This document shows positions 1 to 5,921 of a stretch of 6,940 nt of DNA, piece after piece. The stretch comes from a bacterium (GTDB lineage: Bacteria; Bdellovibrionota_C; UBA2361; SZUA-149). Both the position numbers and the translations under genes were made by a program. The number at the start of each line of letters is the position of its first letter. The first letter of the stretch is position 1. Below the pieces are notes generated by a model. That model had not been told where the DNA came from. It made no database searches and was given only the letters and a program-made list of their open reading frames with translations. The stretch covers positions 1 through 6,940 of the forward strand of contig QIGM01000027.1 of assembly GCA_003230795.1 (NCBI GenBank), given 5' to 3'.

Positions 1-1157
1 CTCAAAGCTAGCTCGCATTTATGGTGTATCCCTAGTTTTCGTTCAAATAATAGGAAGATGTAGGCAAAAAGAAACAAGCAACGTCCGAGTAGCAGGGCGC
101 CTTCTGCTGAGATCATTTCGTATCCACTCACTCGCCAGAGATAGTAGGCAAACACTATTGGTGTTCCAAGAAAGGCTGCGAATTGTTTGTCGATGCCAGT
201 GACTAAACGCATGCCGTCGAGGGTTTGCAGAGAATCAGTGAAGGGATAAATGATGAGAATAGCGACGAGGATTGGCAGCCCTAGGGTGTAGAGAAGCGAT
301 GGCGTCTTTGTTTTTGGTAGGCGAACTAGAAATACGAGAGCAATTGGTAGTAGCACCAAGGCCGGAGCTTTGATCAAACTGGCAAGAACGAGATAGCAAA
401 CAAGAAGCTTGTAGTTGCGACGAGCTACCGATTGCAGCGCAAGCAAGACAAAGCCAAGCATCCAAACGTCGTTATGCGCATTATTGACTGCCTCAATCAG
501 GAGTAAAGGATTTGCGGCGATAAGGTAGAAGTGTCTTCGAAGCCGAGCGGGATTGGGCTCGTTTTGACAACGAGCGACGCTCATTTGATACCCAGCCCAG
601 AGGCATGTGAGAGAACCGAAAAACCCAAAAATCTGGAAAAAACGTACAGTTTGTTCGATGTCATTGCCCGCCAAACGGCAAAGGAGTGCCGAAATGCTAC
701 TCCACATCGGTCCATAGGGTTGCACCTGCTCAAGCCAGCCTGGGTAGACATGAGCAATTATCGGGTCAAACCATATTGTATTAGGCGGATAGATATAGGG
801 ATTGAGGCCGTAGAAGCTGAGAAGACGTCCTCGCGCCGCGTAAAGGTATACGTCACTAGAGAGCAGTGGTGGTGTGTCTATTAGTATTAAGGCCGCGAGC
901 ACATGCATCGATAAGATAAATGGAAGACTGAAGCAGTGAGCCTTGAAGTAGGCAGCAAAGAAAAGCAGAAGGCTTGCTGCAATTAGGGCACCACCGACAG
1001 GTGTGACGGCTAGGGACTCCAGGGTGAGCATTTCGGCGTGCTGATGACGAATTACCCAAATGCTCAGCCATAGGCCAAGCCAAAGTACGGCCCAAAACAG
1101 ATGGAGAAGGAGGTGAGGAGTTGTGCTCCTGCCTGCCGAAAAAAATGCTCTTATCAT
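1..1157 (-). CDS. GT-C membrane glycosyltransferase, MptB/GT87-like (partial, C-terminus off the left edge)
   Basis: Reading the minus strand from the ATG at 1157-1155 gives 385 codons with no stop down to position 3, so the 3' end lies outside the window. The product is very hydrophobic, with about nine or ten likely membrane helices (roughly residues 17-39, 50-68, 76-94, 170-190, 211-224, 231-245, 250-283, 288-306, 327-342, 350-370). Between helices 3 and 4 is a large loop with SSDVYLYAARGR (100-111) and GLNPY (117-121), then QPYGPMW (146-152); HNDVW follows at 228-232. These resemble the acidic first-loop motif (DVYxYLxxG...GxxPY), the PYGP element and the HNE/HND element of MptB/GT87 polyprenol-phosphomannose-dependent mannosyltransferases. 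By family knowledge such enzymes move a sugar, usually mannose, from a polyprenyl phosphate to an envelope glycan on the outer face of the membrane. The sugar and acceptor here are unknown. An in-frame stop at 1167-1169 leaves this ATG as the natural start; no clear ribosome-binding site precedes it. Confidence 0.85.
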   Translation of the reverse strand, partial: MIRAFFSAGRSTTPHLLLHLFWAVLWLGLWLSIWVIRHQHAEMLTLESLAVTPVGGALIAASLLLFFAAYFKAHCFSLPFILSMHVLAALILIDTPPLLSSDVYLYAARGRLLSFYGLNPYIYPPNTIWFDPIIAHVYPGWLEQVQPYGPMWSSISALLCRLAGNDIEQTVRFFQIFGFFGSLTCLWAGYQMSVARCQNEPNPARLRRHFYLIAANPLLLIEAVNNAHNDVWMLGFVLLALQSVARRNYKLLVCYLVLASLIKAPALVLLPIALVFLVRLPKTKTPSLLYTLGLPILVAILIIYPFTDSLQTLDGMRLVTGIDKQFAAFLGTPIVFAYYLWRVSGYEMISAEGALLLGRCLFLFAYIFLLFERKLGIHHKCELAL

Positions 1158-1306
1158 TCGGAGGTTTTAGGACATATCGACGACGCAATCAACGTCATTA
1201 CCAATGCTTGTTCAGCTTGCGACTTTGCGAGATAACATCTCAAAGGCACTCCAATGCTGCGAGTGAAAGCAGCGAAGCAATTGATCAATTAGTGATTTTT
1301 CTATGA
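1121..1306 (+). other. Possible 61-codon leader ORF overlapping the kinase start (speculative)
   Basis: A TTG at 1121 begins an open frame of 61 codons whose TGA (1304-1306) overlaps the kinase ATG (1303-1305) as ATGA, the usual geometry of translational coupling. Upstream, 1107-1116 reads AAGGAGGTGA, a perfect complement of the canonical 3' end of 16S rRNA, with 4 bases before the TTG. Against it: the first 37 bases are antisense to the start of the glycosyltransferase, the Shine-Dalgarno-like string also encodes Leu/His codons of that protein on the other strand, and the predicted peptide is rich in Arg, Ser and Cys with no recognisable domain. Any transcript would have to start inside the glycosyltransferase gene. 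Chance is the more likely explanation. It is recorded because the kinase ATG has no ribosome-binding site of its own. Confidence 0.15.
1279..1290. promoter_or_regulatory. Perfect 12-bp palindrome upstream of the kinase gene, candidate operator
   Basis: AATTGATCAATT is a perfect inverted repeat that ends 12 bases before the kinase ATG, within the 145-bp divergent spacer (1158-1302). Its symmetry and position suit a binding site for a dimeric regulator, but the AT-rich composition makes a chance palindrome quite possible. A weak hairpin-like repeat, GCTGC (1256-1260) and GCAGC (1269-1273), lies just upstream. I found no convincing -35/-10 pair for either divergent gene in this spacer. Confidence 0.3.
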
Positions 1307-2775
1307 GCGAAAAAGAAGCTCTCAACATTCCGGTAGGATGCATACTAAACCAACGCTACGAAGTTGTTCGAGCTTTGGGCACCGGTAGTATGGGAGTTGT
1401 CTATTGCTGTAAAGACCAGCGGTCTGAAGGCCGACTAGTGGCGATGAAGATTCTCTTTGAAGAATTAGCGAAGGATCGAGTTGGCGTTCAACGCTTTCGC
1501 AATGAAATTATTGCCGCCTATAAAGCAGTCCATAGAAATGTAGTTCAGCCTTTCGATTACTTTGAGGAAGATAATCTCGTTGCCTATACGATGGAGTTTG
1601 TTGACGGAGAGGATCTCGCCGGCATTCTTTCGAGCAAGGAAGCGATTGACATACCCAACGTCGTGAATTGCATGATGGAGATGTGTCGAGGGGTGCAAGC
1701 GATCCATAGTACTGGAATTATTCATCGGGATCTAAAGCCTGAGAATGTGATGCTTGCTAAAAGCGGTGAAATCAAGATCATGGACTTTGGTATTGCGAAA
1801 AGTCTAGACGGTAAAAAACTTACCGAACATGGTGCGCTTCTTGGTACGGTCGAATATATGAGCCCAGAGTATCTTGCCGACGGTACGGTAAATCCTCTGG
1901 GGGATATTTATAGTCTTGGTGTTATCGGCTACGAACTGGTTACAGGATTACTTCCTCATCGAGGGGCTGGAGTGCTTGAGGTAATTGACTCGAAGTTCAA
2001 TAAATCAGCAGTGCCGCCTCACGAAATAAGAGCAGATTGTCCAATTGTTTTGAGTAAAATGATACTCAAGGCGATGCATTCGGATTCGAGTAAGCGATAC
2101 CAAAGCGCGCGCGCTTTTCTTCAGGACTTAGTAACGCTGGGGTACCAGACCGGTGTTCGTATCCCCACAGCTGAGCTTAAGCGGCAGCACCTTGATGACC
2201 TTGCAGCTGAGGCTTTGGCTGAGACTGACGATGCAGCGACTAGCTCGAAGCCGGAACCATGGTCAATGATCGACGAGGCCAGTGAGACACCTCTCTCTAC
2301 TGGGGAGTTGACTGACGTTGCGGGTAGTGTGCCTGTCCGAACCAGTCAGCGTCGCGTCACCTCACTCGCCGTACTATTGATTTTGGGAATAACTTTTCTT
2401 TCCTACGAGACTATTCTTCAGCGGCTAAGTGACTTTGAAAGAAGTTTGTACGGTGTGGAAATGAAACCGTCGACTTTAGTAGGTGTGGCGCAGCGTTGTG
2501 ACTTTGAGAAGGCACAAAAAATGCCACCGGAAGGTCTTGATCCGAACGAGCGTGATTCTTCGGGAACCTCCGCTCTCGCTTGGGCCGTTAGAGAAAACTG
2601 CTTACCCATGGTAAACTTTCTCATTGAGCGGGGGGCGGATTTGAATGCAGTTGATGTAGATGGCATGACGCCGCTCCAGTCGGCGAATGAGAAAGGCTTG
2701 CAGGATGTAGAGAACTTACTGCTGCATTATGGTGCGACCTCTGTAGTAGAAGAGGCGGCCTCAACTGTCCCGTAA
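1303..2775 (+). CDS. Transmembrane Ser/Thr protein kinase (PknB/Hanks type) with C-terminal ankyrin repeats
   Basis: This 490-residue protein carries a complete kinase domain at about residues 19-280. It has the Gly-rich loop LGTGSMGVVY (25-34), the ATP-binding Lys49 in VAMK, the helix-C Glu68, the catalytic loop HRDLKPEN (141-148, Asp143), DFG (161-163), SPE in place of APE (187-189) and DIYSLG (201-206). All key residues are present, so it should be an active RD-type kinase. A linker rich in Ala, Glu and Thr (about 290-350) leads to one membrane helix at 352-372. Residues about 390-480 form two good ankyrin repeats (from 421 and 454, with GADLN and DGMTPL) and a degenerate one before them. 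The topology implied is cytoplasmic kinase and periplasmic ankyrin module, probably a sensor or docking domain. The target is unknown. An in-frame stop at 1282-1284 supports this ATG, although no ribosome-binding site is visible. fabH follows after 23 bp, suggesting one operon. Confidence 0.93.
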   Translation: MSEKEALNIPVGCILNQRYEVVRALGTGSMGVVYCCKDQRSEGRLVAMKILFEELAKDRVGVQRFRNEIIAAYKAVHRNVVQPFDYFEEDNLVAYTMEFVDGEDLAGILSSKEAIDIPNVVNCMMEMCRGVQAIHSTGIIHRDLKPENVMLAKSGEIKIMDFGIAKSLDGKKLTEHGALLGTVEYMSPEYLADGTVNPLGDIYSLGVIGYELVTGLLPHRGAGVLEVIDSKFNKSAVPPHEIRADCPIVLSKMILKAMHSDSSKRYQSARAFLQDLVTLGYQTGVRIPTAELKRQHLDDLAAEALAETDDAATSSKPEPWSMIDEASETPLSTGELTDVAGSVPVRTSQRRVTSLAVLLILGITFLSYETILQRLSDFERSLYGVEMKPSTLVGVAQRCDFEKAQKMPPEGLDPNERDSSGTSALAWAVRENCLPMVNFLIERGADLNAVDVDGMTPLQSANEKGLQDVENLLLHYGATSVVEEAASTVP

Positions 2776-2798
2776 AGAGCTTCACTTGGAGAGAACGC

Positions 2799-3818
2799 AT
2801 GTCTCTTAGAACTGTCGTTGAAGGAGTCTCGCACTACGTACCTGAACGTCGTGTTACCAATGCCGACCTAACTACCATGATGGATACGAGCGAGCAGTGG
2901 ATTCTCGATCGTACTGGTATCGAAGAGCGCCGCTTTGTCGATCAACCGACACCAACTTCACATTTGGCTCTTGAGTCTGCGAGGCGGGTGCTGGAGAAAA
3001 CGAAGACCTCTACCGAGGACGTGGACTTTTTACTTGCAGCCACCCTCTCACCTGATTTCTACTTTCCAGGCATTGGACCAATGATTCAATCGGGACTCGG
3101 CCTGAAGACAATTCCAGCACTTGATATTCGCGTACAGTGTAGTGGCTTAGTGTATGGCCTTTCTGCGGCTGATGCCTTTATTCGCTCTGGTCAGAGCAAG
3201 TGCCTATTGCTCGTATGCGCAGAAGTCCAATCTCCCGTTCTCGATTTTTCTACGAGGGGTCGTGATACAGCCGTTCTTTTTGGTGATGGTGCTGGGGCCT
3301 TACTGCTTCGTGCCGAGGAGACAGACGATTCTACCGACTTGCTGGCTCGTCGCGGAATAATTGATTCGTATTTAGGAAGCGATGGTCAAGGAGCCGAGGT
3401 GCTTTGCGTGCGAACACCAGGCACGTCTACGACTGGCTTTATTACGCAAGAAGACTTCGATGAGAGACGCTGGCGACCGCATATGGATGGACGCCAAGTG
3501 TTTAAAAACGCGGTTATTCGTATGTGTGAGGCTGCAACAGAGATTCTCCAGCGTAACTCACTTACCCCAGACGACATTGCGCTGATTGTGCCACATCAAG
3601 CGAATTTACGGATCAATGAAGCAGTTCGTGAACGTCTTGGTTTTCGAGAAGAGCAGGTTTTTAATAACATACAGAAGTATGGAAATACGACTTCAGCGAC
3701 GATTCCGATCGCTCTTTCTGAGGCGGAAGAAGAAGGCCGATTGAAAAGAGGCGATCTGCTACTCACGCTTGCCTTTGGTGCCGGGTTTACTTGGGGAGCC
3801 AATTTGGTCGTTTGGTAA
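2799..3818 (+). CDS. fabH: Beta-ketoacyl-ACP synthase III (KAS III, FabH family)
   Basis: FabH condenses an acyl-CoA, classically acetyl-CoA, with malonyl-ACP to start fatty-acid synthesis in the cytoplasm. The thiolase-fold triad is complete: Cys114 in VQCSG, His266 in VPHQAN and Asn296 in YGNTTSA. Other family signatures are SEQWILDRTGIEERR (31-45, including the Trp and Arg seen at the CoA pocket), LFGDGAGA (160-167), GSDG (193-196) and a Gly-rich end GAGFTWGA (327-334). At 339 residues it is about 20 longer than the E. coli enzyme. The extra length lies between Cys114 and His266, chiefly in the 171-230 region. GGAGAG at 2788-2793, 5 bases before the ATG, is a good ribosome-binding site. 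It lies 23 bp behind the kinase gene and away from other fatty-acid genes, so it may be a second KAS III with a different acyl primer. The family is certain; the primer specificity is not. Confidence 0.93.
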   Translation: MSLRTVVEGVSHYVPERRVTNADLTTMMDTSEQWILDRTGIEERRFVDQPTPTSHLALESARRVLEKTKTSTEDVDFLLAATLSPDFYFPGIGPMIQSGLGLKTIPALDIRVQCSGLVYGLSAADAFIRSGQSKCLLLVCAEVQSPVLDFSTRGRDTAVLFGDGAGALLLRAEETDDSTDLLARRGIIDSYLGSDGQGAEVLCVRTPGTSTTGFITQEDFDERRWRPHMDGRQVFKNAVIRMCEAATEILQRNSLTPDDIALIVPHQANLRINEAVRERLGFREEQVFNNIQKYGNTTSATIPIALSEAEEEGRLKRGDLLLTLAFGAGFTWGANLVVW

Positions 3819-3823
3819 GCTCT

Positions 3824-5125
3824 CTAGTAAAGTGGGCTCCAGGAAGGATCAGTATCGACGGTATCTGTCTCAAGGACGAAAGTCTTAAGCGCTTTGAGAG
3901 AATAAATTGCAATATTCGAAGAGCCTTTCAGCGTGCGGCTGTAGACGATAAATTGTTCGTTTGGTGACCAGCTAGGGCTTGAGCTGTCTCCTTGAAACGT
4001 TAGTTGGACTGGCTCATCTTTACTCAGTCGCTTAATAAACAACTGGCGACTGCCAGAAATAGAACAAACAAAAACTATGGCCTCGCCACTGGCTGACCAC
4101 GCGGGTTGTTCGCAGTCGCTGCCAGCCTTCTGAAAAAACTTTCTCGGAAGACCTCCCTCTGCCGCGATGAGGTAGAGTGCTTTGTTTTTGCTGTCCGCGT
4201 TCGAGCTAAATGCGATGGTTTGGCCGTCAGGTGACCAGGCAGGTGTTGCATCTAGGGCAGTAGATTCAGTAAGTTTCTGAGTTAATCGCCCGCGTAGATT
4301 AAACACCGCAAGGCTTTTAGTTCCAGAGATTTCAACAGAACTAACAACGGATTTGCCGTTTGGGGCATAGGAGGCGTGAGTTTCGAGGCCTGCTAAAAAC
4401 GTAATCTGTTTTGCCTTTCCGCCGCGACTAGAAACACTAAAGAGGTCGCCTTCGCTACCTTTTAAATTCGTAAATAGAATTTTCTTTCCGTCTGGTGACC
4501 AGGTGGGGCTGCTTGGAGAGCCCTTTTTTCTTGTAATCTGTTTTCCTTTGTTGCCGCCTAGTCGAAGGCTCATTAGCCGGGCACTTTCTCCTGACTTAGA
4601 GACAAACACGATCTGACTGCCGAAGGCGCCGGCTTGACCTGTAAAGGTTCGAATAATCTCATTAGCAAATCGGTGCCCGATATCATCAGCATCTCGAGCC
4701 GACCCCTGGTAGCGCTTTCCAAGGATAGCTTTCTCCTGCTTTGCGTCGAAGAGAAACAAGTCGTAGACAAAGTTGGACCCTCGATCGTCTGAGGCACGAA
4801 CCTTACCAGCAACAAGAAAATGTAATCCGAGTGCATTAAGAGAGGCATCGAATGGGCCACCGTCTTGCTCTTTGCAAGCGCCAAGTGGAGCAGGATACTC
4901 TTCAGGACCAATTGCCCGGTACTCTCCGGTTAGGAGTAGGTCACCTCTCACAGTGTCGGCGACAGTGTCGGCGACTGCTTTGCTTCTCTTTTCCGATGTG
5001 CAAGCGGGCGGGACCGCGATGATAGAACCAGACTCTGGCGGTGTAATGAGAACATCGACTTGAGCCTTAGCGCTTGGAAGCACGAGAAAGAAAGCGAGGG
5101 AAAGGGAGCTGAGAATTCTACGCAT
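3824..5125 (-). CDS. tolB: Tol-Pal system periplasmic protein TolB
   Basis: TolB is the periplasmic beta-propeller that binds Pal and helps couple the inner membrane to the outer membrane during envelope constriction and division. The 433-residue product has a signal peptide (charged MRR, hydrophobic 4-16, likely cleavage after PSAKA, 17-21). The N-terminal domain (about 22-160) contains the TolB pattern DLLLTGEYRAI (62-72) and HRFANEI (151-157). From about 170 the propeller shows six repeated blade motifs of the WSPDG type: SPTWSPDG (206-213), then HASYAPNG, TPAWSPDG, QPAWSASG, SPSWSPNE and DPSWSP close to the C-terminus. Length and architecture match the family. Cys42 and Cys84 could form a disulfide. 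The ribosome-binding site is weak (AGAAG about 9 bases upstream). The usual partners tolQ, tolR, tolA and pal are absent from the window. The gene converges on fabH with 5 bp between stops and diverges from the lipoprotein gene. Confidence 0.93.
   Translation of the reverse strand: MRRILSSLSLAFFLVLPSAKAQVDVLITPPESGSIIAVPPACTSEKRSKAVADTVADTVRGDLLLTGEYRAIGPEEYPAPLGACKEQDGGPFDASLNALGLHFLVAGKVRASDDRGSNFVYDLFLFDAKQEKAILGKRYQGSARDADDIGHRFANEIIRTFTGQAGAFGSQIVFVSKSGESARLMSLRLGGNKGKQITRKKGSPSSPTWSPDGKKILFTNLKGSEGDLFSVSSRGGKAKQITFLAGLETHASYAPNGKSVVSSVEISGTKSLAVFNLRGRLTQKLTESTALDATPAWSPDGQTIAFSSNADSKNKALYLIAAEGGLPRKFFQKAGSDCEQPAWSASGEAIVFVCSISGSRQLFIKRLSKDEPVQLTFQGDSSSPSWSPNEQFIVYSRTLKGSSNIAIYSLKALKTFVLETDTVDTDPSWSPLY
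4951..4974. repeat. 12-bp perfect tandem duplication inside tolB
   Basis: CAGTGTCGGCGA occurs twice head to tail. On the coding (minus) strand it gives the repeated tetrapeptide VADT-VADT at residues 51-58 of TolB, in the amphipathic helix of the N-terminal domain. It keeps the frame and probably arose by slippage. Confidence 0.8.
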
Positions 5126-5206
5126 TTGTCTATGCTTCTAGGGAGAAAATTAATAATAGCCTTTCGTCGCAATAGTTTTACGGCACCTAGGTCCCGAAAG
5201 AGTGTA

Positions 5207-5235
5207 TTGTATAGCGAGCCCTATCACCTTACATT
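5207..5235 (+). promoter_or_regulatory. Weak sigma-70-like promoter candidate for the YajG-like gene
   Basis: TTGTAT (5207-5212) and TACATT (5230-5235) are 17 bases apart, matching the consensus at 3 of 6 and 4 of 6 positions, and lie 53 bases before the ATG at 5289. The spacer 5126-5288 separates divergent genes, so it must hold promoters for both. On the minus strand TATACAAT (5206-5213) is a possible -10 for tolB and overlaps this site. A short palindrome, ACCTAGGT, lies at 5185-5192. None of these is strong. Confidence 0.22.
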
Positions 5236-5288
5236 TATGTCTGAAAAGCTAGACTGTAACTATTCTACGAGCGAAACCTAAGAGTGCC

Positions 5289-5906
5289 ATGTCGTTACTA
5301 CCCTCGCAATCTTCTCTCCGCATCATATTACTGCTCATTCTAGCCTCCTCTGCATTTGCATGTGCATCGGGCAAAGGGCCTAGAAAGCTCTCTGAGCTTG
5401 ATCCGATGAACCCGCGAATTTCGATTTCACAGATTCCGATAGTGAAAGTGAAAGGAGCGAAACTCGACATCGATTACAAGCCGCGAGTGAGTCTCGGAGA
5501 AATTAGAGACGACCGAAGCGATCCCGTACTGCTTGAGTTCGAAGGGAAAGAGATAGAATCTCAGGGTGATGTTCAGATCGTGGTTCGTTATGTGCTGCAG
5601 AAGGCGCTTCGGCTTCGTGGCATCTCTCTTGAAAAAGAAGCCCCGCTCATTTTAGAGACGAGCATCACGAGCTGGAATGCGGAGATTGTTGAGGACAAGG
5701 TGCTTACTGAAGCAGTTGTCGTGGGTGATCTTATAGCTCCTGGAGGAGTGAGTATTTATTCTGGTGTCTACGAGGGATTTGACGAAGTAGTTAGTCCGGA
5801 ACTTCTCGAACGTGATGTGCAGCGTGCACTCGGCAAGGCCATGCACCAAGCGCTGACTAACCTGATTCTTGATGAATCGCTTTTGGAGTATTTGGCAGCC
5901 TACTAG
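5289..5906 (+). CDS. Probable envelope lipoprotein, YajG-like
   Basis: The 205-residue product starts with a signal sequence: Arg11, hydrophobic 12-24, then SAFAC with Cys25 as the likely lipidated residue. The position -3 residue is Ala rather than the usual Leu, so the lipobox is imperfect. The mature part follows the pattern of the YajG family of putative lipoproteins. It begins with a strand and a DxR-type turn (GEIRDDRSDP), continues with a helix in VVRYVLQKALRLRG and a strand ILETSITSWNAEI, then an extended region with YSGVYEG, and closes with a helix ending NLILDESLLEYL. I infer that family from residue pattern, not from a search. YajG proteins have no firmly established role. TAAGAG (5279-5284) four bases before the ATG is a modest ribosome-binding site. 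It diverges from tolB, which may mean shared regulation, and converges on the second kinase with 15 bp between stops. Asp196 follows a cluster of conserved-looking hydrophobics. Confidence 0.75.
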   Translation: MSLLPSQSSLRIILLLILASSAFACASGKGPRKLSELDPMNPRISISQIPIVKVKGAKLDIDYKPRVSLGEIRDDRSDPVLLEFEGKEIESQGDVQIVVRYVLQKALRLRGISLEKEAPLILETSITSWNAEIVEDKVLTEAVVVGDLIAPGGVSIYSGVYEGFDEVVSPELLERDVQRALGKAMHQALTNLILDESLLEYLAAY

Positions 5907-5921
5907 TCTGGTCTATTAGTC

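Noticed and set aside
531..884. Plus-strand open frame of 117 codons
   Set aside because: It lies codon-for-codon antisense to the glycosyltransferase, which has membrane helices and family motifs. The plus-strand product has no recognisable feature.
856..1188. Minus-strand open frame of 110 codons
   Set aside because: It is a shifted-frame shadow of the glycosyltransferase start; its product is rich in Ser, Arg and Cys and lacks the hydrophobic pattern of the true frame.
1208..1238. TTGTTC and TAACAT as a promoter for the kinase
   Set aside because: The spacing is 19 bases and the matches are weak; a similar score is easily found by chance in this spacer.
1465..1725. Minus-strand open frame of 86 codons within the kinase gene
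   Set aside because: It is antisense to the kinase catalytic domain, whose motifs are all in place on the plus strand.
4573..4911. Minus-strand open frame of 112 codons within tolB
   Set aside because: It is an out-of-frame overlap with tolB, whose domain order and blade motifs run uninterrupted through this stretch.
4773..5281. Two plus-strand open frames (4773-5063 and 5060-5281)
   Set aside because: The first is wholly antisense to tolB and the second runs from the tolB start into the spacer. Neither shows a ribosome-binding site, a signal peptide or a domain.
5907..5921. ACTAG and TTAGT inverted bits as a possible bidirectional terminator
   Set aside because: Only four or five AT-rich base pairs could form, and there is no T run, so it is not a credible hairpin.
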